From Phoebastria nigripes (Eukaryota > Chordata > Aves > Procellariiformes > Diomedeidae), in NCBI GenBank assembly GCA_035582835.1, contig JAYKAV010003110.1, positions 1,941,794-2,005,793 of the forward strand: DNA of 64,000 bases, given 5' to 3'. Positions 11,563-25,455 of the stretch are shown here, one piece after another. The first letter of the stretch is position 1. Each line of letters starts with the position of its first letter. The position numbers were made by a program, and so were the translations under genes. The notes beneath the pieces are model-generated. The model saw only the letters and a program-made list of their open reading frames with translations. It did no database searches and had not been told where the DNA came from.

Positions 11563-11764
11563 GGCAGCCTGGAGTTTGATAAAAAAACAAAAGCTAAAAT
11601 ATTAAAGTAAAATTCCAGTGTCACTGCTTAAACGTACAGAACAGGGGTATGCAGGGGAGGGGCACACACACATTAGAGACGTTATCCTTTAACGGAAAGC
11701 GGCGAGTCGCTGCGGGAAGGGTGGCTGATCGCTGTTCACTAGGAAGCTGCAGGCATCTCGCCGC

Positions 11765-11919
11765 TTAGGACTTGTTGGCTGAGCCAGAGGAGCGGCGCAG
11801 TTTCATGGACATGCGGCTCTTGCTAGTCCGAGGAGACATTGGAGAGGCTAAGTCTGTTCCATCCACCTGTGCTGTTGCTGCTGCTGGAGTTTCTCCCGGC
11901 TGAGTCTCTGGGCAGAAGC
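11765..11919 (-). CDS. RALGAPA1: RALGAPA1 last coding exon (C-terminal basic, Ser-rich tail)
   Basis: The acceptor is a strong polypyrimidine tract ending ctctgcag, with the first exon base at 11919. It enters in phase 1, completing a Gly codon with the single base left by the exon at 20874-20750. It encodes 50 further residues and TAA at 11767-11765. The tail contains VDGTDLASPMSPRTSKSRM and then MSMKLRRSSGSANKS, a basic stretch with SP, SPR and RRSS motifs typical of kinase targets. It lies after the folded GAP domain and is probably disordered. I recall the same ending in long vertebrate RALGAPA1 isoforms; other isoforms stop shortly after HHL using other exon choices. Confidence 0.88.
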
Positions 11920-14900
11920 CTGCAGAGGACAGCAAGAACCAGACGGGTCAGTGCCGCCTTCCACACTCGCAGCACAGGAATCTATTCACAAGGGGCAGAG
12001 AGGAATTTCAGTGCTGCTGTCACTCCCACAGCATCTCCTAGCCCTTTACCAGCTGTGGGTGATGGTACTGCATGTGGAGCTAGCAACTGCCACAAATCCA
12101 CCTCTAGAGAAAAGATGATGCCAGAAACCACTGAGCTACGGGACTACAGAACCCCCTCACTCTCGGCAATTGAGGCAGCACTGAAGTGGGTGACAGTTCT
12201 CCCGCTAACCGGGAGAACAAGCACCTCCAGTTCCCTCCCAGGGATAGGGAGTCGTTACTCAAACCACAACCTTGAAGGATCCAGTCTTTAATGAGAACAT
12301 GAAGGTTGTTAACAGCTCATTGCTCATGAAGGGAGCTCTAGGAATGCAGCTGAAGAGGTGAATTGGGGGCCAACTGGGAGAGCAAAACATCTTCTCCCAT
12401 CCCAACTTTAGTCAGTGCTTCAAAAGGCAAATTCCTACAGGGCCCACAAGGCAGAAGCTTGAACAGATCATACTAACTGGATGCACTATATGTTAACGTT
12501 TCTTTGTAAAAGGAACAAGATGAATTTGAGATAAGGGTATGTAGTTCATTAGCCCAGCGCCTGGAGTGTGGGCCCCGAGTCCTCGCTGCAAGAGGACAAG
12601 GCTCTTCCCTTACAAACAGCCCGTCTCAAAATCTTCTTCCATAGAGATACAAAAGGAAAAGGAGATAACATGAAATCAAAATTACGTTCTCCTTTCCACG
12701 TACAGAAAAGTAACACCATGAACTCACATCCACAGAACTAAACTGCATTTTAATTAGCCATTTACAGAGACTGACAGCCTGACTGAACTCAATTACCTCA
12801 GTCACCGCTGATCGCTTCTGACCCATATAAATTACGGACAGAAGCTTAGTCCTGCAGAAGTCAGTGGGGAAACCCCTGCTGACTTCAGTAAGCCAGAATA
12901 TCACTTGCTATTTCTTCCACAAAATGCTATTACTGGTAATTCTTTAAAATAATAATGCAATAATCAGAACTGAAGATCTCTCTCCCTCAGCATACATTTT
13001 ACATATAAAGGGGTGCAAAAACCATTCAAAACTGATCATGATTTATTTTGAAAGACTCCTCTAAAAGAAAATCACAGGTCACCAGGTAAGAAGTCCAAGA
13101 GTACATTTAAAACATATTGTCATAAACCTCAGTGATTTAGTGACCTGGCCGTCCTCCTCGCCTGGTCCATCACCTGCCTGCTCCAGAGAGACGGCACAGT
13201 ACTTTCCATCTTTTTCAAACTGACACGACCCATCGAAGTGACAGGGAGGAGAAAGGACTGTTATTTGTTCCCCAGCTGGTGACAGTAATTCTGTTCATGA
13301 ACTAGGTACTTCATTGCCAAACAATCTGGAAAAGCATGATAATACCTGACTCACTGTGCCTTATAGAAAAAGGCAGGCAGGGAAACATGCACTCTCATTT
13401 TCTGAAATTCTATCTTGTTCTAATTTTACAAGGAATTAAAGCATTTCAAATGGTGGGAGTTAGAGAATAGAAAATAACCGTTGTTGTTTTGCACAGCATA
13501 CCATTCACAGCTAGCGTGAAAGACCTTCCGTTTCAAGCCTTTGCCCTTTACCTTGATGTGGCCAATGCTTTCTAGTGGAGGTTTTGGAAGGAGAAGAAAT
13601 ATCACAGCATTTCTTTCTTTGTTGAGAATGAAGAAGTGATGAGGAAGGAGGAGTGGAAAGAAGTGAGGAAGGGGGAGGAGAAAAGATAAAAGATAACAGG
13701 TGTGAGACATGAGACACGAACCGCAGAGATTGAAGGGTATTAACAGATGAGCACAGAAAACGGAATTTCGAATTTCATTATGCAATTGCTGCTCATGCTA
13801 CAGGTTAAAGAGAGTGATGAGTTAGTTATATGCAATGAAGCAATAGGTCTGAAATCCGGCATCATACTTACCAACTAAGCATTACAAGAAAAAAAGGAAG
13901 AGAGAGAGAAAGAAAAGAATTCTATAACATTATCCAGATCCAGCAACCTTATTCATAGCAACTGAGATACATCCTAAACATTGTCTGAAATGCTTGCTTA
14001 AAGTCTGTGAAAACAGTTAAATACTCACACACATACACACAATCGAGAAGGAAAAACAAATGGCAACTCGATATATGGCTTCTGCTCCCCAGCTGTTTCA
14101 CAGTATTAAGTACGCTAAAATTACAGCCAGTCTCAACATGAGACTCCTGAAATCACGTACAGAAGAAAAAACAGAGTATTTAAGCTAGTTAGTCTCCGTT
14201 GAATGGTCAAACCCTAGTGTGAAATTTTATCACGGGTTGGATAAAGAAAACCTTAAAACCCTCTGTTATTTCAATTAAGGTATTATTCCGGTCGTATCTT
14301 AAAATTTTGTTTCTAATTCCTGCAGACAGAAGCACAGACTCACATGCAATCCCATTTTTTTAAGAAACTGACTTAGAGCTATTGAAGAACAGAAGTCATG
14401 TGAAGTGATTTTCACATCTGAACATATCACACCAGAAGAGTGAAGAATAATGGCACTTAAAATACATTTAAAGTCTGACAGCAATCAACAGACTGATTAG
14501 TAGCTCAATTTCTTTGGATTTTAGATAAGCATATATATCTATATATACATACATACGCACATACACACATGTGGATATTAAACGTGGTATATAGAAATTT
14601 TGCAGGTTTTGTCTCCCCTTCACAGTTTTAAAATCTTCAGTGTAAAATGTTACTATCTTTATCTCTCTATGCAATGAAATATTTAGTTATCCAAAATACA
14701 AAAATAGGGTTATTAAGAAGGCTTTATTGACAATTGACCTAGAACCAGGAAGTTCTATAAAATAAACAAAACAGATGTGTTAGGATTTTTAAGAGGTTGA
14801 AAAATGTCAGGAAGTGATCGATATTTTTCATCTCTTAGGCTTGACAGGTGACAAATATCATAGCCTGATGAGCTATGATATTTTGGGGCCATAATGTAAA

Positions 14901-16870
14901 GCCGTTTCAATTGCTTCTGAACAAGGACGTGGATCAACAAAGTTGAAATGCGACATTTTCACACTCCATTTGGTAATTTTAGGATCTTCTAATAATAGTA
15001 TGTTGGTTATTTGACTCGGAAATTAACTATTTAAATGTAAAATTGAATCCTAACTACACACAGACTGAGTTAGAAGCGAGGTGAGGTGGAGGAATCCGGA
15101 GGTATCATAACACGCGCGTTGGCATGACTCGTCTCGCTCGTCAGTTCTGATTTTCAAAGAGGTGAAAAATTCACCGAGCAGAAGCCTGACAGGGTGCTGA
15201 TGCTAAGACAGGGTGCTGCATGGTAAGACTACTCTCAATACGTCTAGTTTTATCACCCCTTATAGTCTGGATCAACGTTTTCCTGAGTGCCATTTCTGAG
15301 AATGGCCACAGAGGAAAATTAATTTGTGCATGTTGGTAAATTCTGATGGCTTTTTGAAATACTTCAGCCCCCCGCCCCCAGCCCCTGACCTCCAAGGAAG
15401 AGGGCAATCATTTTTGTACAGCTTGTGCCCTTTGCCACTCTCACAGATTCCAGTCCGAATCCGGCCAAGTTGTCCGTCATGCTCAGCAGAGCCTTGCTAG
15501 AGTCAAGTCAATAAAGTCTCTCACTAATTTTGGGAAATGAGGAAAGGAAGCGAGAAGCGGATGCAGAGAGAAAGACTGCAAAAGCAGCTGCGAAGCAAGA
15601 CAAGAAGGTGAGGAAGAGACGGTGAATGGCCTAAAGACCTGGGAGGCTGGAACTGGGTAAGAGAGAAAGAACTAAGAGCCAGACATGAGAAAGAAGACAG
15701 CAAAAAAGATTAAGTTTATGGCAAAAGAGCGGTGGATCCCATCTCCAGCGAAGAATGCTCTTCAGAACCTGGCTGGAAACATGACTGTTAGGTAAACCCA
15801 TTCCTCTCTGTCAACTAGTATCTGTGAAACCCACTGGCAAAATTCCCAATCTTTCCACTAGTGGAGATCCAGGCAGAGGTAGGACAGCTTACCATTACTA
15901 CCAATTATTGCCCTATCTCAGTCTGCAGGCGGTGGTGGTGGATCTAGAGGTTACAGTTTTGCTTATGAATCACGTGGCTGTTAATCAGTATTACAGAATT
16001 TCTCTTTTGCCCTATGCCTTAAACAAAACAAAAATGGAAGGAATTACACAAGGGAAATGTTGTCACAAGACAATAAATTCATAGTCAAACATTCAAAAAC
16101 CAGGAAATGTCAAGATTAAAATTTAATTTTGTCCCCTTGTGCATGGGATGCTTTTTAATTGGACAATCATACTCTATTTTTTTCAGTGGACCCATTTCAT
16201 TAAATGTGGCAAGTTGATCTGTTTGGGTCTCTAGCAGTCCACGCTGAATTTATTGCCTGAAAGCACTGAGGATCCCCAGCTTACTACCACCCAAGTGGTC
16301 GACTGAAGGACAATAGTTCAGAAATGCATAAAGTTTCAGCTTCAGTTGTTCCAATATGAAACTTTTGGAAAATTTCAGTAAGTTTTGTTGTTTTGCTCTG
16401 ATTTGGAATGAAAACAAAGATTTTCCTAAGTTTGGACTGGAGAAGGGATAATGAGAAACTCTTCCCAGCCCTGCCAGACATACAGCCCTCATTTCTGTAT
16501 TTCAACTTCACTTCCAGTTACAAACTTCAACCACCACCATCAACAAGCGTTGCTTAGACCCTTTTACAGTGAAAAGCACCATCATTCTCATCTGCAAAGG
16601 GGCAATACAGGGCCAAAAAGATTCTCAGTTCAAAGCTACCCAGCAAACAAGAGATTAAGATGCAGGCTGTTGAATTTGAGTTTCTCTTGTGCAAGGCTGA
16701 AGTATTGTTACCTCTACATTCCCCTGCTTCCCTGCCTGTCAGGTTTACTTTGGGAGTGGGGCAGCAGAATTGTTCTGAACACAGGCTTAAAAATATAGGG
16801 GGATGATTGTTGGGATCAAAAAAGTCTGATGCTTTTATCACAAGGAAAATACTATGACTAAGGTAGAGAG

Positions 16871-16899
16871 TTATAAAGTTTATATATATAACTTTATAA
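16871..16899. repeat. Perfect 10-bp inverted repeat with AT loop
   Basis: TTATAAAGTT at 16871-16880 is the exact reverse complement of AACTTTATAA at 16890-16899, separated by nine alternating T and A bases. It could extrude as an AT-rich cruciform or simply be a drifted TA microsatellite. No coding or mobile context is seen. Confidence 0.8.
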
Positions 16900-17948
16900 A
16901 GTTTACTGTACTGAGGTACTATTTTTAGTGTGAAGAGAGGGAAAAAAAAAAGATGGAGAAAGACCAAACCCAAGACACCAGTACATTTTAAAGCTCAGAA
17001 TCTTAGTCCTTCGATATCATTGAGCTTACCATTGACAGTTCCCTCAACCTATTCTGGTGTCACAGACATCTGGTTTACTCAATAGCTGTACAGCAGGAAT
17101 TACTCTAGTTAATAGAGTATTTGCAGTTACTCTATTTAACAGAGTCAGCACAAAGTAAAAAATAGAGAGGCAACTGAATTATATTCTGTGATTAAGTGCA
17201 GGTAAATCCCAATTTTTTTAAATGTACGCATCCACTACACTAGTCAGGTTCCTAAACATGGGAAGGTGGACTTGTCAGATATTTTGACAGGGCAAACTAA
17301 GCATCTAGATAAAACAGCAGCAGCCACAATCACATTGTACTGAAGAGCAACCACTCTAAGGAAGGAAACAGCTTTTGCTGAGGGCTGAGCCTTTGATAAA
17401 ATATGTCAGTCTGAGGAAATAGAGTTTGTTACCGAATGGCATGTTCTCTATTTGCTCTGATTACCATAGCTCAAATGAGAAAACTGGCATGCTGAAACCA
17501 GCCAACGAGATCACAACAACAAAATTACAACACCTGGTGATGGGCTGTAGTAGCTTCACAGTTTCTATATATCTTCCTTAGAAAAAAAAATTGTATATAA
17601 TATTTTATAAAAATTAAACATATTCAGCAACTGTAATCTTGGAGATCACGATCCAATTAAAGAATCAAGTCTATAATATCTGAAATGTGGAAATCTTTTC
17701 TAGTATCTTCTGGTCAGTTATTTTTCATTTAAAAAACCAGACATAAACGAAATATTTTTAATTTAAAAAAATAACTGTGATGTGTTTTTAGAAGCTGGTC
17801 AGAAATTTTCAGATGACATGGAAACATCTGGCAAGGAGCCTGCAAGGTTTTGTCTGAGTCATCTTGGGGGTGATGAATGTGTGTGGATTGCCAGGCAGGA
17901 CTCCAGTGCCACTCCTATGTGCAATCCTGGCACAATTCAGAGCTCTTA

Positions 17949-18164
17949 TAGAATCATAGAATCATTTAGGTTGCAAAAGACCTTTAAGACCATTGAGTCC
18001 AACTGTAAACCTCACACTGCCAAGTCCACCACTAAACCATGCCCCTAAGCACCACATCTACACGTCTTTTAAATACCTCCAGGGATGGTGATTCAACCAC
18101 TTCCCTGGGCAGCCTGTTCCAGTGCTTGATAACCCTTTTGGTGAAGAAATTTTTCCTAACATCT
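17949..18164 (-). mobile_element. CR1 LINE fragment, 3' end (5'-truncated)
   Basis: Read on the - strand this is the last 215 or so bases of an avian CR1 element. The + strand begins with the diagnostic tagaatcatagaatcat and continues through gagtccaactg, cagcctgttccagtgctt and gtgaagaaatttttcctaac. The CR1 3' tail is at 17949 and the 5' truncation near 18164. There is no poly(A) tail, as expected for CR1. It is a dead fragment in a RALGAPA1 intron, in the same orientation as the gene. Confidence 0.93.
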
Positions 18165-20708
18165 TCACACATATTTCAAGAAACCTGTCTGTTGTAGGGA
18201 CCCTGGAAACTTAGGGGTATCTATATTTTTAATAGCACATCTGGTGGACTCTTTCTTGGGATCACGGTGCATCAAAGTTCTGGGTCATCCGTAGCCACCT
18301 CGCTCACAGGTCTGCCTTCGCTAGAACTGGAAACCAGTGGTTTCCAGGCTAACCCCAAGCCCTGGGGTAACCTTTTTGGCAGATGACTGCANTGTCAATT
18401 TATACGTGCCTCAGGCTTTAGAATTTGTGCCCTCCAGAGACAGCTTGGAGGCAGATGGTGTGGTGCTATTTCAGGCACTCTGTCCTGGAGCTGAGTATCA
18501 GAGCCCTAGCAGCCCCAGATTGAACAGGGGTCAGCCCCCAGGCTGCAAGCAGGACTGCCAGAGCATCCCCAGCGTCCCTGTGCTGGAATGAAAACTCAGA
18601 ATCAGGCAGGTCTGGGGACAGGTTCTTTGACTCTGACGCCGGGCCACACTGTGCTGCGTGTCCGTCCTAGGAAGCTCCTGGCTGATCCTGACACTGATGT
18701 GTTGGTCAGTTCCACTGCACAGCGCAAGGTCCAGAAGAATGTGGCCCTCAGGACAGGACATCGTGTTTCGTGGTACGTAAACACACATGCGCATACACGC
18801 AGATATGAAATACATCACAAGCTCCTATTAGGGAGATTCCTGCAGAAAATTATTANATTTGATAGAAAGGTTAAGTCTAAAATCAAGTTTCCAAAAATCA
18901 TAATCTTTTTCCAGATCATGTTAGAGAATACTAAGTATGACTAGGACAATTTTTAAAGGAATACAGGAGTTGCCACTGTAGAGAAGTGTTCTCCAATGCA
19001 CCAAACTAGTACAGAAAAGCAGCTTTGCTTCACCCCGAAAGAATGAACTAGAGGAAGAGGGCAGAATGATTTAGCCTGGAATGAGATTTCTGAAAGTGAA
19101 TAGGCAGAACTGATACAAGTGCAGTAGAATATAGAATACATACTAGCCATACAGAAGTGTCTGGTGTTGAATACTTACTGAGTGCATTAGGTAGGAAATG
19201 TGGCAAGGACTGGTATCCCTGGTTATTGTTTTTAACGTTTCTAGTTAGATTTTTCCTATTCAAATGTTTTCATACATTAAATTATGTTACTATTTTTTTA
19301 TACTGATTTAATTAGTTTTAAATGAATTACTTTTAATTTTGTTTCCCTTTGGTCTTGACTATTTGCACTAGCATAACTATACCACTTACTATACTTTGAA
19401 ACTGCACCTCATTTCTACTTATGGTTTATACTTTCAAGCAAAGGAGTCTCAATGTTTTAACATCTGTCATTCTTTCTGTAGTCCTATCACAACTCCTCTA
19501 TAATTTTAGAATTTACTTCTGCATATTTTTGCAACTGAGAAACAAATTTTGAGATAACAACTTGCCAAATTAATTTATTCTTACAAAATTTATTTTATTT
19601 AGCTTTTCAACAGAAGCATTTTCATTTATTTGTTATTAAATAAAGGTTTCTGAACAAGGATTTCAAGTGTTACACATTCTTCTTCTCCTTCTCTCCTATG
19701 TTATCACTGCAGAATGTCTTACAACATCAATGAAAGACAGCACAGGGTACAAAACACACCACTGCCATCCAGTACTACTTGTTCATGCTGAGAAACAAAG
19801 GTCAACACAATAAAGTGTTACTCATTCAACAACTGTCTCTATCATTAGTTACCTTAATCCCAGAACCAGTGTTAGTGCTTCATGCAGACCTGAGGTTAGT
19901 AAAAGACTAAAACTTTAAGAAGATGTAGGGGTCATTTCTCAAATCAGTGTGAAATTCTTTTTAGTGTGAACAAGGGCAACAAGGAAAGTTCGCATACAAT
20001 TTGGTTACAAGCTTAGTGCTCTAGTAAAAGTAAGAGGAACAAAGGGGTTTTTTGGACACTTTGTCTTACCTTCAGATAAACAGAACTGATATTTAATGAT
20101 CTAAAAAGAGGGGAAATAAAATAATGAAATAATCATAAGGAGTTCAAGAAATTTCAGAACAGGAAGGCCTTGAGTTACTCATTTTCTTTTACAGATTTTC
20201 TCATTAGTAACTGAAAATGCAGTATCCTCTTATAAAACAGGTATTTTACTGGAAGGCAAAAATGACCCTAAAAACAACTTTGCAGCTAATAACCTGGAAA
20301 CAAAATTGATGATTGCAAGGCTCTCAGATTTCCAATTTAAAACTTTACATTCTAAAAATGTAGTGAGCCTTAAAACTTTCTTATGAGGAAGGTGTACTTA
20401 GATTAAAGAAGGTGTCTACCTGAACTAGCCTGGATGAAGGAGTACCAACACTTCCATGGAGACTTTATACAGGGGAACATGATAAAATTCACTGTAAAAA
20501 TACAGGGTCTGGTTGTTATATTAAAGCAGCTTGCCAAATCTTAATACCAGGCGTTGGCTCATGATGCCAGGCAACAGAATAAAGATTTAAAAGCAACTTT
20601 GCCCAGGTCCTCAAATACCTACATGTAGTCTTTTTGATTAATGGTAACTCTTAATAACGTGCGAAGGTCTGAATTTTTAGTCTTTGTAAGTAAGGATACT
20701 GCATTTCA

Positions 20709-20879
<171 letters not shown>

Positions 20880-20889
20880 TTAGCCAAGA

Positions 20890-20897
20890 ATTAAGGA
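20890..20897 (-). promoter_or_regulatory. U12 branch-site-like element
   Basis: The - strand reads TCCTTAAT, against the U12 branch consensus TCCTTAAC. The paired As at 20892-20891 lie 16-17 bases from the intron's terminal G at 20875, within the usual short U12 branch-to-acceptor distance. Together with the perfect U12 donor at 43036 this defines the intron class. Confidence 0.7.
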
Positions 20898-21314
20898 GCA
20901 ATTTATATAATGTACTGTAACTGCTAAATATCAGTGCCTAGTAATTCAGAATTCTTGGTTTTGTTAAATACATATCATGTATTTCAGTGACTGTACACAC
21001 TTCTTTTTAATTATTTACATAACTGATATTATCTGATGCACTGAAGTAATATTAACTGCAAGATAAACACGATTAATGTAAACCTTATGGTTCAACTATC
21101 TTTTTTTCACGTGTGATGCAAAACTTTCTGAAATTTTTTTCCAACAACAGCAACTTAAATACTCTCTTTTAAGTAACTGATTTGGCTGCACTCTGGTCAC
21201 AATTACATATAAAGACGTTACAATTTTTAAGAGGTATAGCATGAAAAATAACATTAGCATTAACAAAATAAATGATCTTGCACTTTTCCATAACAAACTG
21301 CTTCCATAATCCCT

Positions 21315-21316
<2 letters not shown>

Positions 21317-21344
<28 letters not shown>
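21317..21344. repeat. (AC)14 microsatellite
   Basis: This is an uninterrupted AC dinucleotide run followed by agagag. The CV-repeat open frame on the opposite strand is an artefact of it. Confidence 0.95.
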
Positions 21345-21348
<4 letters not shown>

Positions 21349-22059
21349 AGTTAAGATAAACACATAGCTAAATTTGAGTATTGGGAAAAACACCTCGTCA
21401 ATTATGCTGTTAAAACAAGCAAGAGTATTTGTAAAGAATCCACAGGACCCTTAAATACTGGCTAACAGGGTGTCCGCAGGGCACTGACAGCAAAATACTG
21501 TACTTCTTCCTTTTCCCTGTGTTCTCCCTCTCTGATATTATGGACGAGAGACCGGTATCTTGAAGTGTTGTTGCTTTTGAAGAACCCTCTCCAGGCTTCT
21601 TGTTCCAGCAGCCCTGATTGTGCTGTTAGCACAGAGAGAGCGAGAAAAAGAGAGAATATTTCTGCTGTTCATGAAAGCAACTATGGAAATGGCTGTCAAA
21701 ATGTAGAGCAGCAGGCAGCAACATACAATTATCAAGAAAAACTACCATGCTGACTTCATGTCATATAGTTCCTGAACTGAGAAATCAGTTAACCTTTTCT
21801 CTCACAACTTTCAAAGTCCTCCAGCTGGACTCAATTCGTTGAATGAGGGAGACCTTCTCCAGTTATCTTACAGAAATGTAAAACAATCAGAAATTTTCCC
21901 TGGCATTTACGCTTGCGCGCATTTTTTTTCCACATATTTTATTTGTGGATAGTGAGATCATTTTCTCCTTACATAGTTCTCTTTTCCTAAAAAAAAAAAA
22001 CCCAAACAAATCAGCATGCTGCGGAGGAATGCACTAATTCACTCAGAATCAGTTTCTTG

Positions 22060-22250
22060 AAGGTTCTGGGTTCTGATTTCAAGTTTGCTGCTCTTTTTGG
22101 GGGGAACAGGGACAGTTAGGAAACTACCTTTCTGACTCAATTTCACCATCTGTGAAATGGGGATAATATTAATCTCGCACACGTTTTTTAGCAATCCAAA
22201 CATAAAAACTGCATTACAAGTGATAAGCATTTTTAATAACAAGCGCTAAC
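22060..22250 (+). mobile_element. MIR/CORE-SINE-like relic
   Basis: The order of segments follows an ancient MIR-type SINE. First comes a tRNA-like B-box region (ggttctgggttctgatttc), then the very characteristic caccatctgtgaaatgggg, then ataat, and a degenerate 3' portion ending agcgctaacatttac. MIR-family elements are old and few in bird genomes. Boundaries are approximate, and a LINE carrying a related tail is possible. Confidence 0.55.
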
Positions 22251-25200
22251 ATTTACAATAAATGACTACACCATTTTCAGCTATGATAAACAATAAAATT
22301 GTCAGCCACAAATTACAGCTGGAAACAATACCCTTCATCTTAGCTTTTAAAACTATACTTCAACAACTACGGAACTGTTCCTATGAAACCTTTTTGCGGT
22401 TGTTTTCTGTACAATATTTACAGTAGATTTTGCAGTATATCTAAAGATGAAAAAATGTATAGAGAATATATTATCTGAAAAGAACTTCCAGTGAATAAAT
22501 CAATCTTCATTGTATTTCCTTAGACCACAACTTGGTTGCATAGTGAAACTGGGAAACAATTTTCCCTCCAAAATCCATGTTCCGAATTCTTTCTGGATCC
22601 CGAGACAGCTGAACCTCAGCAGAAGTCTCAGGCTGGAGAAGCTGTAATAGAAGCACTGGGACAAGAGAAAATATAAAAATCTCCCATTGTAACAGTTCTT
22701 AGGTTGGGGGATAAACACAGTATTGAGCTTTAACAGAGGCGAGTAATATAGCACAGTTTTTAAGAGGCTATGTATAAGTGGTAGAGGATGAAACTGATGG
22801 TTGAAGTCTAAATAATACTACGTATCTCACAACTTGTTGAAAAGCACTTTTTTCATTGGGGGAGATTCACAGCTGCTGAATTTTCTGCAGTTAATAGAGT
22901 CCTTTGATTCACAGCAGTGCCCCTTGCACAAAAAATACTGGCCTTTGTGTATTACCAGAAACTAATTTTCTATTTGGCTGAAAAGGGAAAAATGGGGTTA
23001 TTGCTTCTCCCTCCTACAGAGCTTTTCATTATGCCTGATGCACTCAACTTCTAAGCTCTTCTGAGAAAAAAAAATAACTGAAGAGGCAAGAGGTAGAAAA
23101 ATGAGCTTGTTAGCACATTAGAAGTGAAGTATCTTGGTGGGCCCTAGAAATTCCCAGTGGTGTGTTAACTTATCACTCTATGCATGCTGGCACTGATAGT
23201 CTTCCAATTGATCACTCTCTTTTCGCACCAAAGGTGCTGCCAGGAAGCAAAGGCTGAAGGCCCACAGGAGAACAGGCTGCTATCAAAACAAGCTGTTTTT
23301 AAAAGTCTGCTTGAATGGGTAAAACGTTTCATGAAAAAGTAGGTGGAGACACCTACCTGCTTTTAAAATGCTCTACTTTCAGAGGTCTCTAAAGGAAACC
23401 TTTTAGTTTATCCTCTTATATCCAAAGCTTATACACAAATAAGGCAAAAATGAAGGACAGTTACCACTTTGAACGTGACAAGGACATTCACATTCTCCAA
23501 TCTCGGTACCTATCTCCTAACCAAATAAAGAAGTCTTGACACAGATGCTGACTGAGGAGGATAATGATGTTTTCATTACACAGTGGAGAGGACATGCTTG
23601 TATCAGTTCTAGAAGTCTAATTCAAATGCACACTTAGTACACCCAGAGAAAAGTAATTCAGCTAGCCAGGCTGCCGCTTGTCCTAACAATCCACAAAACC
23701 ATCTGCAGCTTGTTAAAAACAGAACCTGCTTAAAAACAAAACAAAAATCTGATGCGAACGCCAAGTCCAGAGCTTGCTGTGTTCTGCACTAAGAAATGAC
23801 ATGCTCTCCTCAGAAGAACTCCTTTTCTGTATTAGAAACTGAGTAGGCAAGATTTGGATACTTTTATCTTCTATTCACTTCTACTTTGAGAACATTCTAG
23901 TATTTTAAAAATCCAAAATTGTATGCTGTTGTGGCTGAGATAATCTAGTTCTACACTGTATTTGAATGCAACTATCTGCAAGAGTGACCATAAACCCATG
24001 GTAGTTAATTTCTACCTTACTTCTAACAGGCTAGGCATTTATTTCTTTAAAATGCTGCTCTCTGGGGAAGAGTTATTAGCACCTACAAATTGAGTGGCAC
24101 ATACAAACTCAATGGCTAGTAATAATAGGGCAATGGAAGCTGTATTCTTAGGGCCAGTGGATGTTGCCACTGGCATCAGCAATTAAGATGGAATGGGAAG
24201 GATGCATGGACAAACCAATGGAAAAAGACTCTGGCACAGAGAGTGACTAAACACTTAAACAGTGTTGTGAGCTTTCTGCTTCTGAAGAAGGTGCTAACTG
24301 GAACAAAAGAGAACGGATAAAAAGGTAAGATATACATTAAAGCACTCACCCAAATCTGTCAGCTAAAAACTTGCAGATATATAATGTCCAAAAAGCGTAA
24401 CAAAAAATCTAATGACTTCATTGTACTTTTTCAGAAGAAATTGTTCTGAAAAATACAATTAGTACAAGAAAAAAATCAGTAATCGTACCTTTATAGGTCA
24501 CTCAGGTTGTAGTCACTCCAGCTAAAATTTCATTTGCATTACAATCCATCTTACTTATTCTCTAAATCTGCAATTATTTATATTAATACTGAAAATACTG
24601 TAATTTCCATTATTACTGTAAACATGCACTTTTTTTAGAACTGTTGATTTGCACTTGGGAACAAGCACCGAAATCCTGGCTGTCAGATCACCTACTCATG
24701 CTTAATCTGTCTGAAAAACAACATCTCATGTCTTCACCTAATGGCTCTCCATCACTGTTGATTGTATCACTTTCTTTTTTAATTCAAGCTCTGTTTAGAT
24801 TCGTATGGCAGAATACATCTACATCTTGCAGATTCTTTTTGCATAATCTAAGCTAAAACTTCTTCTAGCCATCTACATGAACAAATTATCTAGGCTCTTA
24901 CTTCACATCTCAGTTACTGCCATATCCTCTTCTCTGGCCTCAACAAATGAATTTTTATTCCTCCTTGTATCTACTCGGAGCATTGCAGAGCCCACTTTCT
25001 GAACATACTGCTTAGATGGGGCATTCTCTTCAGCTATCGCCATCAGTCTGCCACTCCCTGGCACAAATGCAGGCTACTTATTTTAACTTTATAGTCCATA
25101 CCTATTTGATAAATTTTATTGCAACTACCCTTGCCTGCAGTCAGTTAACACAGACAGTCACGCTCACTCACCTTGACATTTTTGGACAGGCACTTCTATA

Positions 25201-25455
25201 CTTTTTTCCACGTGGCTTCTTATGCCTAGCACCAGGTCTCCGTAAGTGTCCACACAACAATCCCCCCTCAAACTCTCCCCTTTGCTATGATGTTTATCGA
25301 AAAAGAAACAAGGAAAACACCTTGGAAGACTTAAGTCCGTTGCTGTGTAGGTCATGCAACTATTCATGCTGTCTACTATTGTTTCACATTTCCCTGAATT
25401 TTGTATCTGCCTTCATTTGCCGTCTTCAGTTTTATACTTCGCTTTTTTACCTCTG

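Larger units (their letters stand above)
11220..11764 (-). other. RALGAPA1: RALGAPA1 3' UTR
   Basis: This is the non-coding stretch after the TAA at 11767-11765, to about 20 bases past the first - strand AATAAA (11246-11241). It contains a long homopolymer tract, A on the + strand at 11533-11562 and so U in the transcript. The short length of about 545 bases is inferred from that first signal. A second hexamer at 10581-10576 would give a UTR of about 1.2 kb. Confidence 0.5.

Noticed and set aside
11839..12291. 150-codon + strand frame at the RALGAPA1 3' end
   Set aside because: It is partly the antisense of the last coding exon and has no independent support.
21096..21344. Open frame starting with Cys-Val repeats
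   Set aside because: It is translated from the (AC)14 microsatellite.
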